This document shows, piece by piece, positions 1-10,842 of a stretch of DNA of 64,000 nt. A program made the translations under genes and the position numbers. Position 1 is the stretch's first letter. Each line of letters begins with the position of its first letter. The notes under the pieces were generated by a model. The model searched no databases and had not been told where the DNA came from. It was given only the letters and a program-made list of their open reading frames with translations. The stretch comes from Orobanche coerulescens (lineage: Eukaryota; Streptophyta; Magnoliopsida; Lamiales; Orobanchaceae), in the NCBI GenBank assembly GCA_033398695.1, contig CM065818.1, positions 80,348,092 to 80,412,091 on the forward strand, given 5' to 3'.

Positions 1-561
1 CATGCATCATTATACCTGGGAGAAAAGAATACGCGGATTGGAGTTACGTTGTTAATCGGAACAGGAGTAACGTAAAACTCAACGACGGAATCGGTCCGAA
101 AGCATGTAAATTCGGCCAAGACATGCTTGAAAGGGACCTCACTTGACTTCATATCTTTAACAAGATAATGAAGTTATTCTCCTTCCCCACCATGATAACA
201 AACGGCCAAAAACACAAGATTTGAAGAAGACTTTCATCCTTCATGTCATTTTCCCTCAAGTCATAATCACCTACATAACTCCAAATAGGTTGATATCATA
301 TCTACACAAAATCCTCCTAATCACTTGGTATATTCGGCCGATTTGAAGCTTGCAAGAAAGGACAATTTGTGAAGACTTTCATCAAGTATCTCTTCATGTC
401 ACCATCACCTAATAAAACCAAGATTCACCATATCTCTCCTTCCCCACAAAATCGATCCAAAGCATGAGATTTGAGGAAGATTTTCACCAAGTATTTCGGC
501 CGATTGGGATGTTGTTAGGAAGTTTCATTTCTCGTTTTGTTGTATTTTCTTACGGTTGGAA

Positions 562-579
562 ACTACTATATATAGTAGT
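562..579 (+). promoter_or_regulatory. Palindromic TATA box of family-1 LTR
   Basis: ACTACTATATATAGTAGT is an 18-bp perfect palindrome around a TATATA core, at the expected place for the LTR promoter. The same palindrome occurs at about 6116-6133 and in the other family-1 LTRs and both mosaic LTR types. The transcription start is presumably some 30 bp downstream (inference). Confidence 0.7.
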
Positions 580-731
580 GCTCGTTGTATTGTAAATCAT
601 ATGGAAAGTAATAAACCTTGTATTTCTTTGAAATATACGTTGAACGAGTTCAACAAACTTTAGTTATTGTTTCGACGCATCTCGAGATTTTAACCTGATC
701 AATTCTCAATAGGTCTTGAGGAGAGATTACT

Positions 732-761
732 TTTATCGAGTTATAGGTCTAGTTCGATAAA
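732..761 (+). other. LTR hairpin with conserved UAGGU loop
   Basis: Arms TTTATCGAGTTA and TAGTTCGATAAA enclose the loop TAGGTC. As RNA the 12 positions pair completely with two G-U wobbles. Equivalent hairpins with different but complementary arms occur in all other LTR families here (36962-36989, 59232-59261 and others). The position is 142 nt before the LTR end, inside the R/U5 part expected at both ends of the transcript. Confidence 0.7.
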
Positions 762-907
762 ACACATCCAAATCCGTATACACTACTACCTCACGGCCGA
801 ACTCCATTAAAATTCGGCCACCCTTAGTAAATTTCAAGTGATACTTTGATACTTGTTAATCTTCCATTGTATTTTATACGTATTACTTACGTAATTCGTA
901 TCATAAG

Positions 908-920
908 TGGTATCAGAGCC
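908..920 (+). other. Primer binding site, initiator tRNA-Met type
   Basis: TGGTATCAGAGCC lies 4 nt after the LTR end. It is the standard plant LTR-retrotransposon PBS, complementary to the 3' end of initiator tRNA-Met, and primes minus-strand DNA synthesis. Confidence 0.92.
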
Positions 921-954
921 ATTTGTCTCACAGTTCTCGACGTTACTCAAGAAG

Positions 955-3900
955 ATGGCATTCACCGATGAAGAAGTAGCGCAACTACGTGACGTTCTTC
1001 GCGGCTTACCGGAGCCCAGAATACAAGCACGGCGAGGACACGACGCCATGCATGCACCACGACATGCTGATGAATACAAGACAAGCGAACTTCCGGAGTT
1101 CGTAGGCGGCACCAATCCCGAGGTTTATTTGGAGTGGGAAAGAAAAATTGAACGAATGTTTGAGTTCAAGGATCTCAATGACGAGGTACGTTGCAAGTAT
1201 GCGATTCTCAAACTTGGAAAGGGAGCTTCCCTTTGGTTTGAGCGAATGAAGACACAAAGAGTTCGTGCCGGAAAAGAGAAGATACGTTCGTGGGATTCTC
1301 TAAAAAAGAAACTACGAAAAAGATATGTCCCGGCTACACACAAGTTAAGCTTGTATCGAAAAATTTCTGACCTCACGCAAGGAAAGCTAAGTGTCGAGGA
1401 GTACATCGAGGAGTTTGAAAACTTATCCTTGATGGGAGAACTTGAAGAAAGCGAAGAATTGCGGATGTCCCGTTTCCTACGAGGTTTGAACAAAAATATT
1501 GCTAATTCCGTGGAACTCTACCCCTATTCCGACTTTGATACCTTATGCGGACTTTGCATAAAGTTAGAAAATCAAAAAAAAAACAAAGCTTTCTAAACCC
1601 GAATTCCCATCTAAATACGGAAATACCAACTTTGGCGCGAGTTCTAGCTCGTTTCCAAAAACTGTCACCACAAGCCAACCCGTTACTACCATTCAAAAAA
1701 CTCCTATCACCCCAAAAGAAACAAGCCTATCTAAAGTCCGGTGTTTCAAATGTCAAGGGTTTGGACACTATCAAAGTGCTTGTCCAAATCGGAGAATTGT
1801 GACGTTACGAGAAGCCATAGCCGCCCGAGAAGAATTACTAGCCGAAGAAGAAAAAATTGGAGACGTTTTTAACTTAGAAGCGGACGAAGAAGAAGAAGAA
1901 TGCGAGGCATACGATGCCCCGAACTATGACACGAACCTCGTCCTTCGCATGTTACAAACGAAGGCAGCCCCGAGTGACGAAGAACAACGAGACCAAATCT
2001 TCCACACGAAGTGTCGTGTCGGAGATAAATGGTGTAGCTTGATCATTGACGGTGGAAGTTGTACAAACGTGGCATCAAGCGAGATGGTCTCAAAACTCGG
2101 TTTGATCACCACGGCCCATCCAAAGCCGTATGCACTCCATTGGCTCGATGATGGAAACAAGGTGAAAGTATCAAGGCAAGTGAAGGTCGGACTCACCATG
2201 GGTTCGTATGGTGATGATATTACATGCGATGTACTACCGATGGACGCATGTCACGTGTTATTAGGAAGACCTTGGTTATTTGATCGGGACGTACTACATC
2301 GAGGGAGGAGTAACGAGTATGAGTTACGTGACAAAGGTAAAAAAATTGTTCTTAAACCTATGTCACCTCAAGCTATCCGGACGATGAGTTCGAAAAAAGT
2401 CGAAGGACCGAAACTTACGATGTTTGCAAACGAGAAAGAAGTCGAACACGCCATTGACGATGGCGAACGTGTTTATTTGATGATGATCAAAGAGGTCCGA
2501 AATCTTGCCACCAAATCACGCCACGAAGAAGAGATAGATGCACTATTACACGAGTTCTCGGATGTATTTCCCGAAGACTTGCCGGTAGGATTACCACCTA
2601 TCCGCGGAATTGAACACCAGATTGATCTTATACCGGGAGCTCCATTACCAAACAAAGTGGCGTATCGTTGTAATCCCGAAGAAACCAAAAAACTACAACG
2701 TCAAATTGATGAACTCATGAATCACGGATATGTCCGAGAAAGTTTAAGTCCGTGTGCGGTTCTAGTTCTACTTGTACCAAAAAAAGACGGATCATGGCGA
2801 ATGTGTATTGACAGTAGAGCCGTGAATAACATCACCGTCAAGTATCGGTTCCCCATCTCGAGACTAGACGACATGTTGGACGAGTTACATGGCTCGGTTA
2901 TATTTTCCAAAGTTGATTTACGGAGCGGATACCATTAAATTCGCATGAGAGAGGGAGACGAATGGAAGACGGCGTTTAAAACAAAGCATGGACTTTACGA
3001 ATGGGTTGTGATGCCATTCGGCCTCACGAACGCCCCGAGCACTTTTATGAGGTTGATGAACGAGGTTCTCAAACCTTTCTTGGGAAAGTTTGTTGTCGTA
3101 TACTTAGACGACATTTTGATCTACAGTCGATCCTTAGAAGAGCATCTCGAACATTTGCGGTACGTATTTGAAACGCTAAGGGAACAGAAACTTTATGAAA
3201 AGCGGGAGAAGTGTACTTTCCTAGTCGAGAGTCTTGTCTTTCTCGGCTATGTTGTTTCAAAAGAGGGAGTTTCGGTCGACCAAGAGAAGATCGCGGCAAT
3301 CAAGTCGTGGCCGACCCCAAAGACAATCACGGAGGTACGATCATTTCATGGCCTCGCCTCTTTTTACCGACGATTCATACGGGACTTTAGCACCATCTCC
3401 AGTCCGATCACGGAGTGTCTAAAAAAAGGAACCTTTGCATGGAACGAGGCGGCCCAAAAGGCTTTTGAAAATTTAAAAGGAAAATTATGTGAAGCGCCGA
3501 TTTTGACGTTACCCGATTTTTCACAACCGTTTGAGGTGGAATGCGATGCTAGCGGAGTTGGAATCGGGGCAGTGCTTATTCAAAGAGGCCGTCCCATCGC
3601 CTATTTTTCGGAGAAACTAAGTGGCGCCCGAGTGAATTATTGTACTTACGACAAGGAGTTCTACGCTATCGTGAGAGCACTCGATCATTGGAGTCATTAT
3701 CTACGTTCGAAACATTTCGTGCTGCATTCGGATCACGAGTCGTTGAAATACATCAACGGACAAAGTAAGCTAAGCCCGAGACATGCAAAATGGGTGGAAT
3801 TTTTACAATCTTTTCACTTTTCATCCAAGTACAAAGACGGGAAGAGTAATATAGTGGCGGATGCACTATCAAGACGGTATGCCTTACTGTCGATTCTAGA

Positions 3901-5307
3901 TGTTCGTTTGTTGGGGTTCGAGACTTTGAAAGATCATTACAGCGACGATTCGGACTTCGGGGAAATTTTTAACCGTTGCAAAACGGCCCCGTATGAGGAA
4001 TTTGTTTTACAGGATGGCTTTCTTTTCAAGGGAAATAAATTATGTGTGCCGAGACATACAATTCGGGAATTGCTGGTTCGGGAGGCGCATGGAGGAGGAC
4101 TAGCCGGTCATTTCGGCTCGACCAAGACTGTAGAAGTGCTAAAAGAACATTTCTTTTGGCCAAAGATGTATGGTGACGTAAGCACAATCGTGAGTAAATG
4201 CGTCACTTGTCACATGATGAAAAGTTCGTTCAAGTCAAGTACATACATGCCGTTGCCAAAACCGTTACGACCATGGGAGGATGTCTCGATGGATTTTATT
4301 GTGGCTTTACCTCGTACTCAACGAGGCAAAGACTCGATCATGGTGGTCGTCGACCGTTTTTCGAAAATGGCTCACTTTATAGCATGCCACAAAACCGATG
4401 ATGCAAGCAATATGGCGGACTTGTACTTCCGGGAAATAGTTCGTTTACACGGAGTTCCAAAAACTATCGTGTCGGATCGAGATTCCAAATTTCTGAGTTA
4501 CTTCTGGAATACTTTATGGAGAAAAGTGGGTACTAAACTCCTATTCAGTACTTCACATCACCCACAAACCGATGGACAGACCGAGGTGACTAATCGAACC
4601 TTGGGAGCATTATTGCGAGGATTGGTGAATAAAACACAGAAGGATTGGGACGTTAAACTTGCTCATGCGGAATTCGCATACAACCGATCACCCGGTTATG
4701 CCACGGCCCATTCACCTTTGAAGTAGTATACGGATTAAATCCGCACTTGCCATTGGACTTGATTCCATTGCCGAGCAACGAATTGGTTCACAAAGACGCC
4801 GAATCAAAGCTCAAATCAATGATGAAGTTACATGAAAAGATACGGGAACGGATTAAAGAAGTGAATGAAATTTACAAACGGAAGTCGAACAAAAATAAAA
4901 AGACGAGACTATTTGATGTTGGCGACTTAGTTTGGATACATTTGAGAAAAGAAAGATTCCCAAGCAAACGGAAGAACAAATTGATGCCGAGAGCCGAGGG
5001 TCCGTACAAAATTGTGGAAAAAGTGAACGACAACGCATACAAAGTCGAACTTCCGGGCGAATACGGAGTACACGCGACTTTCAACGTAGGTGATCTCTCG
5101 CCTTACCTTGACGACGATGGCATTACGGAATTGAGGTCAATTCCTTTCAAAGAAGGAGGGAATGATACGATATCTAATATTCCAATCGAAGAAGCTCCAA
5201 TAAAAATCGACGTCCACGACGATACGCATGGCCATGCATCATTATACCTGGGAGAAAAGAATACGCGGATTGGAGTTACGTTGTTAATCGGAACAGGAGT
5301 AACGTAA
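955..5307 (+). pseudogene. gag-pol polyprotein of CRM-1a, three frame breaks
   Basis: The ATG at 955 opens MAFTDEEVAQL. Order: Gag domain (about 1100-1510), zinc knuckle (1742-1783), protease with IIDGGSC (about 2040-2060; D-G-G replaces the usual D-T/S-G, as in all copies here), RT with YLDD at 3101-3112, RNase H (about 3535-3880), integrase HHCC and DDE core (about 4080-4600, including SDRDSKF and [10 protein letters not shown]), then a GPY/F-like tail ending FNVGDLSPYLDDDG. The frame continues through the PPT into the 3' LTR and stops at 5307. Breaks: an extra A in the A-run near 1570, a CAA to TAA stop at 2936-2938, and a lost T near 4718. This is the least damaged family-1 copy; gag and pol share one frame, as expected for CRM. 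Confidence 0.9.
5149..5162 (+). other. Polypurine tract of CRM-1a
   Basis: AAAGAAGGAGGGAA abuts the 3' LTR and primes plus-strand synthesis. It lies inside the pol reading frame. The matching purine run is present directly before every 3' LTR in the window. Confidence 0.88.
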
Positions 5308-5589
5308 AACTCAACGACGGAATCGGTCCGAAAGCATGTAAATTCGGCCAAGACATGCTTGAAAGGGACCTCACTTGACTTCATATCTTTAACAAGATAA
5401 TGAAGTTATTCTCCTTCCCCACCATGATAACAAACGGCCAAAAACACAAGATTTGAAGAAGACTTTCATCCTTCATGTCATTTTCCCTCAAGTCATAATC
5501 ACCTACATAACTCCAAATAGGTTGATATCATATCTACACAAAATCCTCCTAATCACTTGGTATATTCGGCCGATTTGAAGCTTGCAAGA
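5163..5589 (+). repeat. 3' LTR of CRM-1a, left part
   Basis: Begins TGATACGATATC right after the PPT. Positions 5163-5307 encode the last 48 residues of Pol. It is interrupted after 5589 by CRM-1b; CAAGA at 5585-5589 is the left TSD copy. Confidence 0.92.
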
Positions 5590-6462
5590 TGATACGATAT
5601 CTAATATTCCAGTCGAAGAAACTCCGATAAAAATCGACATCCATGATGATGCAAATTCGCATGGCCATGCATCGTTATACTTAGGAGAAAATGTTAAACG
5701 GATTGGAGTTACGTTGTTAATCGGAATCGGAGTAACGTAGAATTCGACGACGGGATCGGTCCGAAAGCATGATGGATCGGCCATATCATGCTTGAAAGGG
5801 ACATGTTTGGACTTCATATCTTGACAAGATAATGAAGTTATCTTCTCCTTCCCCACCATGTACACATACGGCCGAAGCATGAAGATAGAGGGAAGACTTT
5901 CTTCTTCATGTCATTATCTCCCATATCTTGTTAAGGATCGGCCGATTTGGATGCTTGCAAAAAGGAAAGATTTGTGAAGATTTTCATCAAGAATCTCTCA
6001 TGTCACCATCATGAAATAAAGACCAAGATTGCTTGGTATCTTCTTGTGATTTTCCGAAATGATGTGTTAGGAAGTTTCCTTTTTTCGCTTTTGTTGTATT
6101 TTAAGACGGTTATAAACTACTATATATAGTAGTGTTCGTTGTACTTGTAAATCATCGAGAATCATAATAAACTTTGTATTTCCTTTGAAATATACGTTGA
6201 ACGAGTTCGACAAACCTTAGTTATTGTTTCGACGAGTCTCGAGATATTAACTTAATCAATTCTCAATAGGTCTTGGGAAGAGATTGCCTTTTATCGAGTT
6301 ATAGGTCTAGTTCGATAAAAACACACCAAACTCCGTACATCTTACTCATCACGGCCGAATCCCACATAAAATTCGTCCATCACCTTTGTAATTTCGATCC
6401 ATATTGTAAACGTGTTAATCTTCCGTTGTGTTTTATACGTATTACTTACGTAATTCGTATCA
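5590..6462 (+). repeat. 5' LTR of CRM-1b
   Basis: TGATACGATATC to CGTAATTCGTATCA, 873 bp. Contains the palindromic TATA at 6116-6133 and the LTR hairpin near 6295-6320. Pairs with the 3' LTR at 10692-11567. Confidence 0.93.
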
Positions 6463-6466
6463 TAAG

Positions 6467-6479
6467 TGGTATCAGAGAC
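6467..6479 (+). other. PBS of CRM-1b with adjoining hairpin
   Basis: TGGTATCAGAGAC four bases after the LTR. Its 3' end forms the first arm of the inverted repeat GAGACA-CT-TGTCTC. The match to tRNA-Met is shorter than in CRM-1a, while the hairpin pairing is perfect. Confidence 0.85.
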
Positions 6480-6510
6480 ACTTGTCTCACGCTTCGACAT
6501 CATCAAGAAA

Positions 6511-9500
6511 ATGGCATTCACCGATGAAGAAGTAGCACAACTACGTGGCGTTCTTCGTGGCTTGCGGAGCCTGTAATCCATGCACGACGAGGACATGACA
6601 CCATGCATGCACCACGACATGCGGATGAATACAAGACCGAACTTCCGAGTTCGTAGGCGGCACCGATCTGAAGTTTATCCGGAGTGGGAAAGAAAAATTG
6701 AACGAATGTTTGAGTTCAAGGAGCTCAATGACGAGGTACGTTGCAAGTACGCGATCCTCAAACTTGGAAAGGAGCTTCCCTTTGGTTTGAGCGAATGAAG
6801 ACGCAGAGAAGTCGTGCAGGAAAGAGAAGATACGTTCGTGGGATTCCCTAAAAGGAAACTACGAAAAGATATGTCCCGGCTACACACAAGCTAAGCTGTA
6901 CCAAAAATTTCGACCTCACGCAAGGAAAGCTCAGTGTCGAGGAGTACATCGAGGAGTTTGAAAACTTATCCTTGATGGGAGAACTTGAAGAAAGCGAAGA
7001 ATTGCGGATGTCCCGTTTCCTACGAGGTTTGAACAAAAACATTGCTAATTCCGTGGAACTCTACCCCTATTCTGACTTCGATACTTTATGCGGACTTTGC
7101 ATAAAGTTGTAAAATCAAAACAAAACCAAACTCTCTAAACCCGAATTCCCACCTAAATACGGAAATACCAACTTTGGCGCGAGTCCTAGCTCGTTTCCAA
7201 AACCTGTCACCACAAGCCAGTCCGTTACTACCATTCCAAAAACCCCTACCACACCAAAAGAAACGAGCCTATCTAAAGTCCGATGTTTCAAATGTCAAGG
7301 ATTTGGACACTATCAAAGTGCTTGTCCGAATCGGAGGATTGTGACGTTACGGGAAGCCATAGCCGCCCGAGAGGAATTATTAGCCGAAGAAGAAAGAGTT
7401 GGAGACGTTTTTAACTTAGAAGCTGACGAAGAAGAAGAATGCGAGGCATACGATGCCCCGAACTATGACACGAACCTCGTCCTTCGCATGTTACAAACGA
7501 AGGCAGCCCCGAGTGACGAAGAACAACGAGACCAAATCTTTCACACGAAGTGTCGTGTCGGAGAGAAATGGTGTAGCCTGATCATTGACGGTGGAAGTTG
7601 TACGAACGTGGCATCGAGCGAGATGGTCTCAAAACTCGGCTTGATCACCACGGCCCATCCCAAGCCGTATGCACTCCATTGGCTCGATGATGGGAACAAA
7701 GTGAAGGTTTCAAGACAAGTGAAGGTCGGACTCACCATGGGTTCGTATGGCGATGATATTACATGCGATGTATTACCGATGGACGCATGTCACGTGTTAT
7801 TAGGAAGACCTTGGTTATTTGATCGGGACGTACTACACCGAGGAGGAGTAATGAGTATGAGCTACGTGACAAAGGTAAAAAATTGTCCTTAAACCTATGT
7901 CACCTCAAGCTATCCGGACGATGAGTTCGAAAAAAGTCGAAGGGCCGAAACTTACGATGTTTGCAAACGAGAAAGAAGTCGAACACGCCATTGACGATGG
8001 CGAACGTGTTTATTTGATGATGATCAAGGAGGTCCGAAATCTTGCCACCAAATCGCAAAATGAGGAGGAGATAGATGCACTATTACACGAGTTTTCGGAC
8101 GTATTTCACGAAGACTATCCGGTAGTATTACCACCTATCCGCGGAATTGAACACCGATTGATCTTATACCGGAGCTCCATTACCGAACAAAGCAACAGAC
8201 GTTGTAATCCCGAAGAAACAAAAGAACTACAACGTCAAATTGATGAACTCATGAATCACGGATATGTCCGAGAAAGTTTAAGTCCGTGTGCGGTTCCAGT
8301 TCTACTCGTACCAAAAAAAGACGGAACATGGCGGATGTGTATTGACAGTAGAGCCGTGAATAACATCACCGTCAAGTATCGGTTTCCCATCCCGAGACTA
8401 GACGACATCTTTGGACGAGTTACATGGCTCGGTTATATTTTCCAAAGTTGATTTACGGAGCGGATACCATCAAATCCGCATGCGAGAGGGAGACGAATGG
8501 AAAACGGCGTTTAAAACGAAGAATGGACTTTACGAATGGGTTGTGATGCCATTCGGCCTCACCAACGCCCCGAGCACCTTTATGAGGTTGATGAACGAGG
8601 TTCTAAAACCTTTCTTGGGAAAGTTTGTTGTCGTGTACTTAGACGACATTTTGATCTACAGTCGGTCCGTAGAAGAACATCTCGAACATTTGCGGTACGT
8701 GTTTGAGACGCTAAGGGAACAAAAGCTTTATGGAAAACGGGAGAAGTGTACTTTCCTAGTCGAGAGTCTTGTCTTTCTCGGCTATGTTGTTTCAAAAGAC
8801 GGAGTTTCGGTCGACCAAGAGAAGATCGCGGCAATCAAGTCGTGGCCGACCCCAAAGACAATCACGGAGGTACGGTCATTTCATGGCCTCGCTTCTTTTT
8901 ACCGACGATTCATACGGGACTTCAGCACTATATCCAGTCCTATCACGGAGTGTCTGAAAAAGGGAACCTTTGCTTGGAACGAGACGGCCCAAAAGGCTTT
9001 TGAAAACTTAAAGGGAAAATTATGTGAAGCGCCGATTTTGACGTTGCCCGATTTTTCACAACCGTTTGAGGTAGAATGCGACGCTAGCGGAGTTGGAATC
9101 GGGGCAGTGCTCATTCAGAGAGGCCGTCCCATTGCCTATTTTTCGGAGAAGCTAAGTGGCGCCCGAGTGAATTATTGTACTTACGACAAAGAGTTCTATG
9201 CGATCGTAAGAGCACTCGATCATTGGAGTCATTATCTGCGTTCGAAACATTTCGTGCTACATTCGGATCACGAGTCGTTGAAATATATCAACGGACAGAG
9301 TAAGCTAAGCCCGAGACATGCAAAATGGGTGGAATTTTTACAATCTTTTCACTTTTCATCCAAATACAAAGACGGGAAGAGTAATGTAGTGGCGGATGCA
9401 CCTGTCGAGACGGTATGCCCATCGTCGATGCTAGATGTTCGTTTGTTGGGATTCGAGACTTTGAAAGATCACTACCACGACGATTTGGACTTCGGGGAAA

Positions 9501-10842
9501 TTTTTAACCGTTGTAAAACGGCCCCGTACGAGGAATTTGTTTTACAGGATGGCTTTCTCTTCAAGGGGAATAAATTATGTGTGCCGAGACATACAATTCG
9601 GGAATTGCTGGTTCGGGAGGCGCACGGAGGAGGACTAGCCGGTCACTGGCTCGACCAAGATCAGAGGTGCTAAAAGAACATTTCTTTTGGCCGAAGATGT
9701 ATGGTGACGTCAAGACAATCGTGAGCAAATGCGTAACTTGTCATATGATGAAAAGTTCGTTCAAGTCGAGTACATACATGCCGTTGCCGATACCGTTACG
9801 ACCGTGGGAGGATGTCTCGATGGATTTTATTGTGGCTTTACCTCGTACTCAACGAGGCAAGGACTCGATCATGGTGGTCGTCGACCGTTTTTCGAAAATG
9901 GCTCACTTTGTCGCGTGCCACAAAACCGATGATGCAAGCAATGTGGCGGACTTGTATTTCCGGGAAATAGTTCGTTTACACGGAGTGAAATTTACTATCG
10001 TGTCGGATCGAGATTCCAAATTTCGAGTTACTCGGAATACTTTATGGAGGAAAGTCGGTACTAAACTCCTATTCAGTACTTCACATCACCCGCAAACCGA
10101 CGATGCACCGAGGTAACTAATCGAACCTTGGGAGCATTATTACGAGGGTTGGTAAATAAAACTCGAGAAAGATTGGGACGTTAAACTTGCTCATGCTGAA
10201 TTCGCATACAACCGATCACCCGGTTATGCCACGGCCCATTCACCTTTTGAAGTGGTATACGGATTAAATCCGCACTTGCCATTGGACTTGATTCCCCTGC
10301 CGAGCAACGAGTTGGTTCACAAAGACGCCGAAGCAAAACTCAAATCAATGGTGAAGTTACACGAAAAGATACGGGAACGGATTAAAGAAGTAAATGAAAT
10401 ATACAAACGGAAGTCGAACAAAAATAAAAAGGCGAGATTATTTGATGTTGGCGACTTGGTTTGGATACATTTGAGAAAAGAAAGATTCCCAAGCAAACGG
10501 AAGAACAAATTGATGCCGAGAGCCGAGGGTCCGTACAAAATTGTGGAAAAGGTGAACGACAACGCATACAAAGTCGAACTTCCGGGCGAATACGGAGTAC
10601 ACGCGACATTCAACGTAGGTGATCTCTCACCTTATCTTGACGACGATGGCATTGCAGAATTGAGGTCAATTCCTTTCAAAGACGGAGGGAATGATACGAT
10701 ATCTAATATTCCAGTCGAAGAAACTCCGATAAAAATCGACATCCATGATGATGCAAATTCGCATGGCCATGCATCGTTATACTTAGGAGAAAATGTTAAA
10801 CGGATTGGAGTTACGTTGTTAATCGGAATCGGAGTAACGTAG
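6511..10842 (+). pseudogene. gag-pol of CRM-1b, many small frame breaks
   Basis: Same domain order as CRM-1a: Gag from the ATG at 6511, zinc knuckle 7284-7325, protease about 7585-7605, RT YLDD 8636-8647, RNase H about 9070-9400, integrase about 9600-10130, tail to a stop at 10842 inside the 3' LTR. Breaks are numerous and mostly 1-3 nt: early gag (stop near 6573), loss of a G in GKGAS (near 6770), indels near 7130, 7845, 8110-8200, 8408, 9405, 9645-9665 and 10020-10170. Many fall at CTG, CAG or CCGG sites. Long intact stretches between breaks (for example 8411-9400) show that the copy is young. Confidence 0.88.
10678..10691 (+). other. Polypurine tract of CRM-1b
   Basis: AAAGACGGAGGGAA directly before the 3' LTR, inside the pol frame. 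Confidence 0.85.

Larger units (their letters stand above)
1..903 (+). repeat. 5' LTR of CRM-1a (left 70 bp missing)
   Basis: Matches the 3' LTR (5233-5589 plus 11573-12118) base for base except for about four substitutions. It ends in CGTAATTCGTATCA, directly followed by the PBS. The left half is rich in iterated CTTCATGTCA/TCACC words. A palindromic TATA box and a hairpin follow in the right half. The first about 80 bp match the LTR part that encodes the end of Pol in the 3' copy. Confidence 0.92.

Noticed and set aside
4890..5130. Canonical chromodomain at the Pol C-terminus
   Set aside because: The region after the integrase is a GPY/F-like module ending in FNVGDLSPY; I see no aromatic cage or VKWKG-type block.
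5585..5620. CRM-1b start as a tandem duplication of the CRM-1a LTR
   Set aside because: The exact CAAGA duplication and seamless continuation of the host LTR at 11573 show an insertion.
10317..10613. Open frames of 60-140 codons antisense to integrase, gag and protease, repeated in every copy (also 20395-20691, 25527-25823, 1924-2199)
   Set aside because: They recur only because the sense coding sequence is conserved; they match no family and shift with it.
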